A DNA stretch of 30,064 bases, taken from the IMG/VR virus record IMGVR_UViG_3300045902_000259, positions 1 through 30,064 of that record. One strand, written 5' to 3'. A program made the position numbers and the translations under genes. The stretch comes from a virus. Positions 15,463-24,221 of the stretch are shown one piece after another. The notes beneath the pieces were generated by a model, which saw only the letters and a list, made by a program, of their open reading frames with translations, made no database searches and had not been told where the DNA came from. Within the stretch, counting starts at the first letter, position 1. Every line of letters starts with the position of its first letter.

Positions 15463-16310
15463 AGACGTTCGCGGCGAATCTGGGCGCGCACTACCTGACG
15501 CGCTCGCTGACGCTGGCGCACTGCCTGCGCATTCAGCGCAAAGACGGCAACGTGTTCCGGTTCACTTCGCACGACGCAGACATCACTGTGGCGGGCGAGA
15601 CGTACCTTGCCGGCCCAGGCCTGGAACTCAGCGACGTCGTGTACACCGCCGGCCTTGCGCCAGACAACATGGAGCTGCGCATTTTGTACGCCGACGCGGC
15701 GATCACACGCGCAGACCTTCTCGCCGGCCGGTGGGACAATGCGGAGTTTCACCTGTTCGAGGTGAACTACCTCGACCCATCCGGAGGCACGAACGTCCTG
15801 GTCACCGGCACAACAGGCGAGGCCAAGATCGGGCGTGATAACGGCTTCACGATCGAGCTGCGGTCATTGAAGCAGAAGCTCGGACGTGCCGTCGGTGCAG
15901 TCACTCAGAAGACGTGCCGTTATCGCCTTGGCGACAGCAACTGCACCAAGCAGCTCGCGCCTTTCACCTTCACTGGGGTGCCGGTCACCGCCGCGGCGTC
16001 CCCGCGCCAGTTCACCGCGGCGTCTCGCAACGAGGCGGCCGGTTACTTCAAGGAGGGGCTCGTCACTTTCACGACAGGGCTGAATGTCGGCTTGCAGCGC
16101 AAGGTGAAAGCGTTTTCCGCAGGGGTGTTTGAGCTTGTCGCCCCGTTTCCCTTCACGATCGCGATCGGCGATCAGTTCACTGCTGTCGCCGGGTGCCAGA
16201 AGCGATTGGAGGACTGCCGTGACAAGTTCAACAACGTGCTCAACTTCGGCGGCGAGCCGCATCTCGTTGGAACCGATTCGCTCACGGCCATTCCCGTTCC
16301 CGGATCATGA
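15459..16310 (+). CDS. Tail tip hub protein, DUF2163 (GTA g13-like)
   Basis: A 283-residue protein with SLTLAHCLRIQRKDGNVFRF, TSHDADITVAGETY and ELRSLKQKLGRAVG, then the cysteine-bearing segments QKTCRYRLGDSNCTKQL and VAGCQKRLEDCRDKFNNVLNF. The four cysteines are conserved in the family and in the GTA hub coordinate an iron-sulphur cluster, as also seen in lambda gpL. The protein makes the hub that closes the tail tube. The GTG start overlaps the DUF2460 stop and has GGAG upstream. The stop overlaps the peptidase start (ATGA). Confidence 0.93.
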   Translation: MKTFAANLGAHYLTRSLTLAHCLRIQRKDGNVFRFTSHDADITVAGETYLAGPGLELSDVVYTAGLAPDNMELRILYADAAITRADLLAGRWDNAEFHLFEVNYLDPSGGTNVLVTGTTGEAKIGRDNGFTIELRSLKQKLGRAVGAVTQKTCRYRLGDSNCTKQLAPFTFTGVPVTAAASPRQFTAASRNEAAGYFKEGLVTFTTGLNVGLQRKVKAFSAGVFELVAPFPFTIAIGDQFTAVAGCQKRLEDCRDKFNNVLNFGGEPHLVGTDSLTAIPVPGS

Positions 16311-16720
16311 ACTACGAAAGTGTTGTTGCGCACGCACGCTCTTGGCTCGGCGTGCCGTTTCGGCACCAAGGTCGAGACCGCAACGGCGTGGACTGCGCAG
16401 GGCTCGTCATATGTCTGGGGCGTGAGCTGGGTCTGCTGCCAAAGGATTTTGACGTGAATGGGTACCGGCGCAGCCCGGACGGGACGATGCTGGCCGAGTG
16501 CGACAAGCACCTTGACATCGCGCCGATCGCGCAAGCGCATGTTGCTGTTATGCGATTTTCTGAGGAGCCACAACACATCGCGCTGCTCGTTCCTTACCGT
16601 CACGGCGGGTTGGCTGTTCTTCACGCGCTGGAGCGCTCAGGCAAGGTCGTCGAGCACCGGATCGACAGCGTCTGGCGCGACCGCATCGTGAAGACATATC
16701 GATTCAGAGGAGTGGCCTGA
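16307..16720 (+). CDS. Tail-tip NlpC/P60 peptidase (GTA g14-like)
   Basis: A 137-residue cysteine peptidase. The catalytic cysteine is in GVDCAGLV (C30), the histidine in PQHIALLV (H90), and the third polar residue is probably H106 in VLHALERSGKV. The N-terminal helix YESVVAHARSWLGVPFRHQG is also typical. NlpC/P60 enzymes cut peptide stems of peptidoglycan, so in the tail tip it would open the cell wall locally for DNA entry. Lambda gpK and GTA g14 hold the same position. Length is normal and the active site appears intact. Confidence 0.93.
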   Translation: MNYESVVAHARSWLGVPFRHQGRDRNGVDCAGLVICLGRELGLLPKDFDVNGYRRSPDGTMLAECDKHLDIAPIAQAHVAVMRFSEEPQHIALLVPYRHGGLAVLHALERSGKVVEHRIDSVWRDRIVKTYRFRGVA

Positions 16721-19700
16721 ATGGCCCAGCTTGTCTTAGGCGCGGTCGGCGCGGTTGTTGGCTTCTATGTCGGTGGGCCTACAGGGGCGCAAATCGGCTT
16801 CGCCCTAGGGTCGGCGGCCGGCGCTTCCATGACGACCCAGAAGGTGCAAGGGCCGAGGCTCGCAGACCTCAAGGCGCCTCAAAGTTCATACGGCGCCGTG
16901 TTGCCTTACGTAGAAGGCATGGTGCGAACGGCAGGCGTCTGGGTCTGGAACAGCGAGAAAAGAGAAACCGCGACAGTCACAGAGCGAGGCGGCAAGGGCG
17001 GTCCTTCTGTCGAAACTACGACCTACACCTATGACATGGATGTTCTGATTCTGCTGAGCGAGAACAAGCTCGGCGGATTGCGCAGGGTGTGGTCTAACGG
17101 AAAGCTGGTGTGGTCCGCTTCAGAAAATGCTACTGAAGACACGATCGAGGCGTCATCTGTGACGGATGCTTGGAAGCGCATCACATTTTATTCTGGCGCT
17201 TCTGGCCAGCTTCCGGATCCTACGTACGAAGCCGCTGTTGGCTCAGCTAATGCCCCTGCATACCGCGGCCGCGGCAGCGTCTTCATAGAAGGGCTGAACC
17301 TAGGGGGCAGCGGCCAGATACCTGTGCTCACCTTCGAAGTTTTTTCCGAGGGCTTCCCGGCAAGAGCGCCTTTCATTGAAGACTTTGAAGACGGTCTCTC
17401 TGTGTATGAAGACGACCCTACCAGGCCTGGTAGCACGGGGACGATCGGTTCGCAGTTCAGCATCATTACCGGAACTCCATTCGGTAATGCGATTCGCCTC
17501 GCCGGCGGAACGTTTCCTGCCATCGGTGTCCGTCGAGGACTGCAAGATCCGTATCGAACCTCGGGGTTCAGTTTTTGGACGCGGCTGTCTGGGTCTCTGA
17601 ACTCGGATGATTCTGGCGCGGTGGCGCTGCTCAACGCTAACGGGTCTACGATTCTTTGGGTGATTCCTTATCGGGAGCTCGGCTCCGATTCGCTTCGACG
17701 CCCCCGCGTGTTTGTGAACGGCAGCCAGTACTCTGTTGGCACCGCCGCGATTCCGGCGGGCCAGTGGATTCAGTTTGTTGGGATTAGCAACTACACGACA
17801 AACGTCTTCAGTCTCAAGGTCAAAGCTCAAGATGGCACAGAGCTGTCTTCTATACAAATCCCAGGGGTTGTAGACCTGACGGTTGCGTATCTGGCATTCG
17901 ACAGCGGGCGGAATCTGTCGCCGACTTCCTCCGCTACGCAAACAGACTTCGCCGAGTTCAAACTCTTCGCTACGCGAGCTGTGCCAGACGAAGTTCCACT
18001 GTCGGAGGTGGTCGCTCGTCAGTGTGAACGGGCCACCATTGCTGCTTCTGAATACGACGTTTCTGCTTTGTCGGGAAACGTGCGAGGTTTTGCTGTGTCG
18101 CAAGTGGTTTCGCCGCGCTCGGTCATCGAGATGTTGGGCATGGCCTACCAATTCGATGCATACGAAAGTGGCGGCAAGGTCGTATTCCGGCCTCGGGCTC
18201 AGGCGTCTGTTGCTACGATCCCGTACGACGATCTTGGCGCGAGTACAGGCGAGCGGCCGGAACCTTTCCCGTTGGCGCGCACGAACAATATCGAACTGCC
18301 ATCGCAGATCGTTCTGAAATACGCCAACGTCTTGAACGACTATCAAGATGGCGTGGAGCTGTCTGATCGGCTGACAACAGAGCTCAATTCTGTAGAGACC
18401 ACAGAGTTGGCCTTGGTTCTGACACCGACAGAAGCGCGGCGGATCGTAGAGATTCGGGCGAATGACATTCAGAACAGCGTGTTGAGTGTGCAAGGGCTGG
18501 CCGTAGACAGGTCGTACGCGCGCTTGGAACCTTGCGACGCGGTGACGGTCGTCGATGACGACGGTACTGCATATCGACTGCGCATCCTTCGTATTTCGGA
18601 CTCTGGGCTTGTCCGAAAGATCGATGGGGCTCTTGACGATCAATCCGTTGTATCAGGTTCGGCTAACACAGATGAAAACTACACCGAAAGCGAAGTTGTT
18701 CAGACCAAGGCCGGCACGAATCTGGAGTTGCTGGACATCCCGTTGCTTCGAGACATCGACGACGGCCTGATTCACTACCTTGCCGTCGCCAAGTCCACCA
18801 ACGATGGCGCTTGGCCAGGCGCGGAGGTGTTTCGAGCGCCGGATGACGTCTCGTACACGTCCATCGCCAAGTTCTCAGATCGCACCTACATCGGCAATGT
18901 TGTAGGCACCTTGGGCAATTTTGCAGGCGGCAACGTGTTCGACGAGGTCAATGCCCTGTCGGTAAAGGGTGTTGGCGTTCTGGAAAGCTGGACGCGCGAC
19001 CAGATTCTGAATGGCACCGCGCGACCTTTGCTTGTCGGTTCGGAGATCGTCTACTACAGGCAGGCGACCCCTGGCGGCGACCCGGGCGAGTACGTCCTGC
19101 GCGGCCTTCTGCGCGGCCGTCGCGGCACCGAGTGGGCTGTTTCTGGGCACACGGCGGGCGAACGCGTCGTGTTGCTCGCCGAGGCTGGCATGCGCAGAGT
19201 TGTCAACACTCAGGCGGAGCTCAATGTTGCGTTTGACTTCAAGGGGGTGACGAACGGTTCTGCTTTAGACTCTGTCACCAAAAAGACATTCACAAACACA
19301 GGCATCGCTTCTAAGCCATTCGCTCCGGTAGATTTGCGCGCGTCTGTGGTCGACGGTTCGACAGAAGTTGTTTGGAAGCGCAGGACTCGTTTGCAAACGA
19401 GATTCACAGGCTCCGCCGGCATCAATGTCCCGCTCGGCGAGGCGGAGGAAAAGTACGAGGTCTCAATCTACTCCAACTCGTCGCCTGTCTCTTTGCTGGC
19501 CAAGACGACGGTCACAGAGCCGCGATTCCGCGCGGTCGACGTTTCGGCCGCCACCATTCTGAAGACCTATACCAAGGGCCTCGCTTACCCGTACGTTCAT
19601 GCCGGCAACCTGTACGGCGTGGACGTCGAGGGGTCCGGCGTGCGACTCATGCATCGCATGAACAACGCCGGCGCCGTGGCGGCAAGCTCGTTCGCGCTGA

Positions 19701-20563
19701 GTGACAAGGGGGTGCTCTACGACGTGGTGTACGTCGGCGGAACCTGCTATGCGGTTGGGCACTTCCTGACAGACACCGTGCCGACTGCGTTCGCGGTGTC
19801 CCGGTTGCTCAAGTTCCAGCTCTCGACTTTCGGCACGCTGGACGACTTCTATTCTCCGAGCTCTCTGGGCGACGTCAACTGCCTCGCTTGGGACGGCACC
19901 AACATTTGGTCAACGGGCTACGTGACCGGAGTGCTGCGCAAGCATGCGGCGAACCTCTCTGTGCTCGAAACGTACAGCGTCGGTTCGGGTGCGTGGGGGC
20001 TGGCCTACGACGCTGGGACCTTCTACGTCGGCAGCGTCCAGCAGACCAAGGTTCGCGCCTATGTCCCGGGCGCATCTCCTGCGGTTCAGTGGGAGACCGA
20101 CCTCGGCCAGTATCATCAGCGCGTCTTCTTCCACAACGGGTTGCTGTTCGTCTCTTCAAGCTCAAAGGTCTTCGTGCTGGATGCGGATGATGGGTCGATC
20201 CTTGAGACCTACGACGACGGCGGGGCGCTCAACCTGGGCATCGGCGCGACCTTTTCTGTTGTAGCCGGTGAAGTGTGGTATCGGCCGTCGGTGGTCAATG
20301 CCGCCTTGGGTCCTTTCCGCAAGCTCAGTGCGACAGACGGCAGCATCGTCGGTTCCGTGCCGCTGGCGGATATGACGGCCGTTTTCGGCGAGATCAACGG
20401 CAACGCCTACGGCGTCGGCTCCCCGACCAACAACTTCAACAACTACGACGGGTATGAGTTCGAAGTCAGTTCAGTAGGCGCCGTCCTCACCAATGTTCAA
20501 ATTCGAGTCTCTCAGGTTGGCCGGAACGGCATAATTGGGTACGAAGCAAGCAAGGACCTCTAG
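16721..20563 (+). CDS. Tail tip/host-specificity protein (GTA g15/gpJ-like) with inserted domains
   Basis: A 1280-residue protein. The N-terminus (LVLGAVGAVVGFYVGGPTG, then GPRLADLKAPQSSYGAVLPY) is the usual start of the g15/gpJ-like tail tip group, as are the core segments (VFRPRAQASVATIPYDDLGA, TEARRIVEIRANDIQNSVLS, and EYVLRGLLRGRRGTEWA). Two inserts stand out. Residues ~215-425 form a beta-rich, concanavalin/LamG-like domain (PFIEDFEDGLSVYEDDP, SGFSFWTRLSGSL, PAGQWIQFVGISNYT, TDFAEFKLFATRAV). Residues ~943-1240 have recurring segments (NLYGVDVEG, DVNCLAWDGTNIWSTGYV, SGAWGLAYDAGTFYVG, FFHNGLLFVSSSSKVFVLD) that look like a beta-propeller. This sits inside the C-terminal fibronectin-like domain, which resumes as VQIRVSQVGRNGIIGYEAS. 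Both are candidate receptor-binding units. Confidence 0.87.
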   Translation: MAQLVLGAVGAVVGFYVGGPTGAQIGFALGSAAGASMTTQKVQGPRLADLKAPQSSYGAVLPYVEGMVRTAGVWVWNSEKRETATVTERGGKGGPSVETTTYTYDMDVLILLSENKLGGLRRVWSNGKLVWSASENATEDTIEASSVTDAWKRITFYSGASGQLPDPTYEAAVGSANAPAYRGRGSVFIEGLNLGGSGQIPVLTFEVFSEGFPARAPFIEDFEDGLSVYEDDPTRPGSTGTIGSQFSIITGTPFGNAIRLAGGTFPAIGVRRGLQDPYRTSGFSFWTRLSGSLNSDDSGAVALLNANGSTILWVIPYRELGSDSLRRPRVFVNGSQYSVGTAAIPAGQWIQFVGISNYTTNVFSLKVKAQDGTELSSIQIPGVVDLTVAYLAFDSGRNLSPTSSATQTDFAEFKLFATRAVPDEVPLSEVVARQCERATIAASEYDVSALSGNVRGFAVSQVVSPRSVIEMLGMAYQFDAYESGGKVVFRPRAQASVATIPYDDLGASTGERPEPFPLARTNNIELPSQIVLKYANVLNDYQDGVELSDRLTTELNSVETTELALVLTPTEARRIVEIRANDIQNSVLSVQGLAVDRSYARLEPCDAVTVVDDDGTAYRLRILRISDSGLVRKIDGALDDQSVVSGSANTDENYTESEVVQTKAGTNLELLDIPLLRDIDDGLIHYLAVAKSTNDGAWPGAEVFRAPDDVSYTSIAKFSDRTYIGNVVGTLGNFAGGNVFDEVNALSVKGVGVLESWTRDQILNGTARPLLVGSEIVYYRQATPGGDPGEYVLRGLLRGRRGTEWAVSGHTAGERVVLLAEAGMRRVVNTQAELNVAFDFKGVTNGSALDSVTKKTFTNTGIASKPFAPVDLRASVVDGSTEVVWKRRTRLQTRFTGSAGINVPLGEAEEKYEVSIYSNSSPVSLLAKTTVTEPRFRAVDVSAATILKTYTKGLAYPYVHAGNLYGVDVEGSGVRLMHRMNNAGAVAASSFALSDKGVLYDVVYVGGTCYAVGHFLTDTVPTAFAVSRLLKFQLSTFGTLDDFYSPSSLGDVNCLAWDGTNIWSTGYVTGVLRKHAANLSVLETYSVGSGAWGLAYDAGTFYVGSVQQTKVRAYVPGASPAVQWETDLGQYHQRVFFHNGLLFVSSSSKVFVLDADDGSILETYDDGGALNLGIGATFSVVAGEVWYRPSVVNAALGPFRKLSATDGSIVGSVPLADMTAVFGEINGNAYGVGSPTNNFNNYDGYEFEVSSVGAVLTNVQIRVSQVGRNGIIGYEASKDL

Positions 20564-20564
20564 C

Positions 20565-21584
20565 ATGCAACAACTTTCGTCTTCTCAGACCTTCCCCGAG
20601 GTCCCGATCAACGAGAACTTCGAGACCCTGGAGCATCAGCAGGTCTACGGCAAGCGCCACCCGGCCACGACCGGGTTGACGTGGGCGTACTACGGCGGTC
20701 GCTGGGGCGGGTTCTCGATCGCCAACGGCACCATCACGCTCACCAATGCCGCGACCAACTACCTCGTTGTCAATCGCAGCACAGGCGTCATCTCGTCGAG
20801 CACCAACACGACGAATTGGAACAACACGGCTGACTATGCGCGGGTCTACAAAATCACGACGGCCGGCAATGTCGTGACCGCGGTGGAGGACCACCGTGCT
20901 GGGCCCAATGGGGTGCATGGCGGCGGCTCCGGAGCTGTGGAGTTCCTGGGCCAGTTGCAGGACGTCGACACAACGGGGGCCACGAATGGTCAGGTGCTGA
21001 CGTACGACACGTCTTCTTCGCCGCCAGTGTGGAAGCCGGCTGCGGGCGGCGGCGGCGCGACGGCCGGGAAGCAGCAGGTGTTCATCCCTGCTTCGGCCAT
21101 GGTGCCAAGTGCCACGAACGGCTGCGAACCGTTGAGTACGATCGCCGTCGCTTCAGGCCAGCCGGATATCACTGCTTTGCGCTTCGATCCAACTACGACC
21201 GAGTACGCTGAATTTAGCATCTCGATGCCAAAGAGATGGAACGCCGGCACGTTCACCGCGAGGTTCGATTGGACGCACCCCGCCACCTCTAACAACTTTG
21301 GGGTTGTCTGGGGGATTCGCGCAGTGGCCCGCGGCGACGGAGACCCCATCGGCACCGCCTTCGGCACGGGCGTCGTGACGACCGACACAGGCGGGACCAC
21401 CAACACGTTGTATCGAACGGCGGAGTCTGCTGCCATCACCGCGTCTGGCGACCCGGCGAAAGAAGACACTGTGTTTTTCCAGGTGTACCGCGACGCGCCC
21501 AACGCGGCCGACACGTTGGCGGTGGATGCTATGTTGTTGGGCGTCAGCCTGTTCTACACGTCAGATGCGGAGAATGACGCGTGA
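20565..21584 (+). CDS. Tail fibre / phage side-tail protein
   Basis: A 339-residue protein starting at ATG 20565 with AGGA upstream. The N-terminal ~85 residues (FPEVPINENFETLEHQQVYG, TGLTWAYYGGRWGGFSIANG, LTNAATNYLVVNRSTGVIS) form a common N-terminal domain of phage tail fibres. A hinge with GATNGQVLTYDTSS and a Gly-rich linker (AAGGGGATAG) follows. The C-terminal domain (FIPASAMVPSATNGCEP, GTFTARFDWTHPATSNN, FFQVYRDAPNAADTLAVDA) is beta-rich and recurs in many phage fibre-associated proteins. It probably sits on the tail tip and touches the host. The longer frame from 20535 starts inside the tail tip gene and is unlikely. Confidence 0.8.
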   Translation: MQQLSSSQTFPEVPINENFETLEHQQVYGKRHPATTGLTWAYYGGRWGGFSIANGTITLTNAATNYLVVNRSTGVISSSTNTTNWNNTADYARVYKITTAGNVVTAVEDHRAGPNGVHGGGSGAVEFLGQLQDVDTTGATNGQVLTYDTSSSPPVWKPAAGGGGATAGKQQVFIPASAMVPSATNGCEPLSTIAVASGQPDITALRFDPTTTEYAEFSISMPKRWNAGTFTARFDWTHPATSNNFGVVWGIRAVARGDGDPIGTAFGTGVVTTDTGGTTNTLYRTAESAAITASGDPAKEDTVFFQVYRDAPNAADTLAVDAMLLGVSLFYTSDAENDA

Positions 21585-22270
21585 TCCTGAGTCCTTTGTC
21601 TGTTCAGCGAGACGCAGAGTTCAAGGACACTGCCATCCTGTTCAACTGCGACGGCCCGGACGGAACAGGGAACCTTCGAGACTCAGGCCGGAATCGTCTC
21701 GCTTGGACAACGACGAACGTGACACACAGCAACGTGACTGCTGTGTTTGGGAATACATCGGCTCGTGTCACGACGAACAACGGGCGCGTTTCCCGCGATT
21801 CGTCGTCTCTGGTGACGCGCTCTGGGGCCAACACGTGGACGTTCCAGACGCGCTTTCGCACAACGTCTTTGAGCTCTCCCATCGTCATATTCGACAACGA
21901 CAACCTGTCGACGAACACGACCGGCTGGCAAGTGTACATCAGCACGGCCGGGCGCATTGCAGTTTATTCTGGCCCGCAAGCTCTGAACTACGGGTTGTTC
22001 ACTGGCGGCGACATCGCGGTGAATACCTGGGTTGAGGTTGCGGTTACATGGGACGGCACCGTGCTGCGGTTTTTCAAGGACGGAACGCTTCTTGGCACAT
22101 CGCCTGCTGGATTCACGAATGTCTGGGGGAATCGCCTGACGCTTTTCAACAGCGCGTTCCACAGTCAAGGCGGAGCGGGGACCACCTACTACGACGCCTT
22201 GCGTTTCGTTAGGACTTGTCTTTTCACGACGTCGTATACGGTAGCCACAAAGCGTTTCACGGGATATTGA
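21581..22270 (+). CDS. LamG/concanavalin-like tail protein
   Basis: A 229-residue protein that looks like a jellyroll lectin fold: TAILFNCDGPDGTGNLRDSG, RVTTNNGRVSRDSSSLVT, NTWTFQTRFRTTSLSSPIVI, TGWQVYISTAGRIAVYSG, NTWVEVAVTWDGTVLRFFKDG and a final DALRFVRTCLF. The 'v-vtwdG-v-rfFkDG-llgt' hairpin is characteristic of LamG-type domains, which bind sugars or proteins. It is likely an accessory receptor-binding or decoration protein of the tail fibre. The GTG start overlaps the preceding stop (GTGA). It is asparagine- and threonine-rich and less GC-biased than the head genes. Confidence 0.75.
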   Translation: MILSPLSVQRDAEFKDTAILFNCDGPDGTGNLRDSGRNRLAWTTTNVTHSNVTAVFGNTSARVTTNNGRVSRDSSSLVTRSGANTWTFQTRFRTTSLSSPIVIFDNDNLSTNTTGWQVYISTAGRIAVYSGPQALNYGLFTGGDIAVNTWVEVAVTWDGTVLRFFKDGTLLGTSPAGFTNVWGNRLTLFNSAFHSQGGAGTTYYDALRFVRTCLFTTSYTVATKRFTGY

Positions 22271-22331
22271 TGTCACCAGACTTGTATTGCTGGCTTGGGT
22301 TGCGTCGACCGCGAGGATAATTAGGTGCACT

Positions 22332-22634
22332 ATGGAACGATACAACGGCGTAGAGCGCAGGGCTGAGTATCGACCGCCGATCGCGGCCGAGGTCAGGGCA
22401 TGGATCAGCGTCGGCGTCGTGCTGGCCGTGCAGATCGTCGGCGGAGTGTGGTGGGCAGCGACCCTGTCAGCGCAAAACGCCGGCATGCGCGACTTGCTTG
22501 TTCAGTTGCGCAGTGAGATGAAGGAATACGCTCTGAAGTCAGATGTCGAAAGGCGCTTTGACGAAAAGAACCGTGTGCTGCTCGATCATGAGTCGCGGCT
22601 GCGCTCGGTCGAGGCGACGAAGGGGAAGAGATGA
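22332..22634 (+). CDS. Small membrane protein of lysis cassette
   Basis: A 100-residue protein with one hydrophobic segment (AWISVGVVLAVQIVGGVWWA, ~24-43), followed by a charged, probably coiled-coil C-terminal half (LVQLRSEMKEYALKSDVERR). The layout fits an accessory holin, antiholin or inner-membrane lysis protein. It is not a typical i-spanin because the C-terminal part is short. ATG 22332 is chosen because the upstream part of the frame has no ribosome binding site. The stop overlaps the next start (ATGA), so it is co-translated with the putative holin. Confidence 0.65.
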   Translation: MERYNGVERRAEYRPPIAAEVRAWISVGVVLAVQIVGGVWWAATLSAQNAGMRDLLVQLRSEMKEYALKSDVERRFDEKNRVLLDHESRLRSVEATKGKR

Positions 22635-23113
22635 TTGCGGAATCACTCCTTGGCGGGATTGCCGGCGGCGTCTTCCGGCTTGTGCCGGAAGTGATGAAGT
22701 TGCTTGATCGGAAGAACGAGCGCGAGCACGAGCACCGGATGATGATGGTGGAGGTCGCGATCGCCGAGAAGCGGATCGAGGCGGGGCTCCGCGAAGGCGA
22801 CCAGCGGCTGCAGGCGAGCGAGTTGCAGGCTATGGCCGAGGCGCTGCGCGAACAAGGCGAGACCGCTCGCGCTGCGGGCCGTTTGGTCGCGGCGATCTCG
22901 GCGCTGGTCCGCCCGCTCGTCACCTACTGGCTGGTCTTTCTGTACTCCGCGCACAAGCTGGCCGCCGCGCTCCTCGCGTACAAGCGGGATGGAGATTGGC
23001 GCGAGATCGTCCAGAATTCTTGGGGCGAGCAGGACTGGACGATCATGTCGATGGTGCTGACGTTCTGGTTCGTCGGCCGAGTATGGGAGCGATCAAGTGC
23101 GTCGCGCGGCTGA
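22631..23113 (+). CDS. Holin-like protein (3TM GTA-type)
   Basis: A 160-residue protein starting MIAESLLGGIAGGVFRLVPE with a weak hydrophobic helix. A long charged helix (KNEREHEHRMMMVEVAIAEK) is followed by an Ala-rich segment and two hydrophobic segments, SALVRPLVTYWLVFLYSAHK (~92-111) and WTIMSMVLTFWFVGRVW (~138-154). This pattern resembles the family named for gene transfer agent release holins. Holins form the membrane lesion that lets endolysin reach the wall. It lies directly ahead of, and overlaps by 17 bases, the endolysin gene. Confidence 0.72.
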   Translation: MIAESLLGGIAGGVFRLVPEVMKLLDRKNEREHEHRMMMVEVAIAEKRIEAGLREGDQRLQASELQAMAEALREQGETARAAGRLVAAISALVRPLVTYWLVFLYSAHKLAAALLAYKRDGDWREIVQNSWGEQDWTIMSMVLTFWFVGRVWERSSASRG

Positions 23114-23570
23114 ACTGGCCAGCCCCCTAATCAAGCGCTGGGAAGGGCTTCACAAGAGGGTCGGCTCGAAGGTGGCGCCCTACTTGTGCCCGGCCGGCGT
23201 CTGGACAATAGGTTGGGGGTCGACGAAGTACCCTGACGGGCGAGCGGTGACGAAGGACGACCCGCCGCTCTCGCCGGAGGCGTGTGACCGCATATTCGAC
23301 GCCGACCTCCCGCGGTACATGGCGCAGGCGCTGAAGGCGTCGCCTGTACTCGCCGCCCACGAGGCGCGCCTCGCGGCGGTGACGAGCTTCGTGTACAACC
23401 TCGGCGCCGGCCGCTACCGGGCGTCTACCCTCCGACGGCGAATCGACGCCCGGGATTGGGTCGGAGCGGCGCAGGAGTTCCCGAAGTGGGTCCGGGCAGG
23501 CGGGCGAGTCCTCCCTGGGCTCGTAGCGCGCCGCGCCCAGGAGCGGGCGCTCTTTGAGCGTGGCAGCTAG
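23097..23570 (+). CDS. Endolysin, GH24 lysozyme family
   Basis: A 157-residue muramidase that cleaves the glycan chain of peptidoglycan. The catalytic glutamate is in LIKRWEGLHK (E16). The T4-type triad is completed by C31 in YLCPAGV, in the place of the usual D (a known variant in the family), and T37 in VWTIGWGST. The E-to-C spacing is a few residues longer than usual (KRVGSKVAP). C-terminal signatures are AVTSFVYNLGAGRYRASTLRR and FPKWVRAGGRVLPGLVARRA. No signal-anchor is seen, so it probably needs the holin for export. GTG 23097 starts within the holin gene. Confidence 0.92.
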   Translation: MRRAAELASPLIKRWEGLHKRVGSKVAPYLCPAGVWTIGWGSTKYPDGRAVTKDDPPLSPEACDRIFDADLPRYMAQALKASPVLAAHEARLAAVTSFVYNLGAGRYRASTLRRRIDARDWVGAAQEFPKWVRAGGRVLPGLVARRAQERALFERGS

Positions 23571-23597
23571 GCCGCCGAATGACGCAACCATTGGGCA

Positions 23598-23708
23598 ATG
23601 GCTGGGCGCCCGGAGCAAGAAAAGGCCGGCATCCGGTGCGCCCGGCGCACGCTAGACGACGGCCGCGTGATGGTCACGCGAGAGCCGTCTGCGGATCAGT
23701 TTGAGTGA
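23598..23708 (+). CDS. Possible 36-residue protein after endolysin
   Basis: ATG 23598 to TGA 23706-23708 encodes a short, polar peptide containing GRPEQEKAGIRCARRTLDDG and RVMVTREPSADQFE. It looks more natural than random frames in GC-rich DNA, but no family or clear ribosome binding site is visible. It contains a perfect palindrome, GTGCGCC-C-GGCGCAC, at 23636-23650 that could instead be a structural element at the end of the late operon. Confidence 0.3.
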   Translation: MAGRPEQEKAGIRCARRTLDDGRVMVTREPSADQFE

Positions 23709-23839
23709 TGATCAAACTGCGCCCGCAGGACGGATGCTAGGGCGTGGGCGCGGCGGTAGCCTGCCCCGCCCCGCCTCGCCAGGCCAGGCCGAGCCTTGCC
23801 TGCCTTGCCTCGCCTGCCTTGCCCCGCCCCGCCGTGCCA

Positions 23840-23966
23840 GGCCACGCCTTGCCCAGCCGCGCCTTGCCCAGCCCGGCCTGCCTTGCCATGCCACGCCCGG
23901 CCGAGCCGCGCCGCGCCTTGCCGCGCCGGGCCAGGCCGCGCCACGCCACGCCGAGCCACGCCTGCC
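23840..23966 (+). repeat. 127-base direct repeat, copy 1
   Basis: A 127-base segment of the GCCNN array that recurs, identical at every base I compared, at 24095-24221, 255 bases downstream. The order of variable dinucleotides is the same in both, so this is a copying event and not independent expansion of a short motif. Confidence 0.93.
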
Positions 23967-24016
23967 TTGCCTAGCCCAGCCACGCCTAGCCGCGCCTGCC
24001 TGGCCTGGCCACGCCT
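23959..24016 (+). repeat. 58-base direct repeat, copy 1
   Basis: A second repeated segment of the array, matching 24047-24104 over 58 bases. It begins inside the end of the first 127-base copy. The order along the array is therefore long, short, spacer, short, long. Confidence 0.9.
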
Positions 24017-24046
24017 CGCCTTGCCTAGCCCCGCCGCGCCCCGCCT

Positions 24047-24104
24047 CGCCTGCCTTGCCTAGCCCAGCCACGCCTAGCCGCGCCTGCCTGGCCTGGCCAC
24101 GCCT
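24047..24104 (+). repeat. 58-base direct repeat, copy 2
   Basis: Second copy of 23959-24016, displaced by 88 bases. It runs into the second 127-base copy at 24095. Confidence 0.9.
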
Positions 24105-24221
24105 TGCCCAGCCGCGCCTTGCCCAGCCCGGCCTGCCTTGCCATGCCACGCCCGGCCGAGCCGCGCCGCGCCTTGCCGCGCCGGGCCAGGCCGCGCCACG
24201 CCACGCCGAGCCACGCCTGCC
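24095..24221 (+). repeat. 127-base direct repeat, copy 2
   Basis: Second copy of the 23840-23966 segment, identical over 127 bases. It diverges at its right-hand end where the array finishes. Confidence 0.93.
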
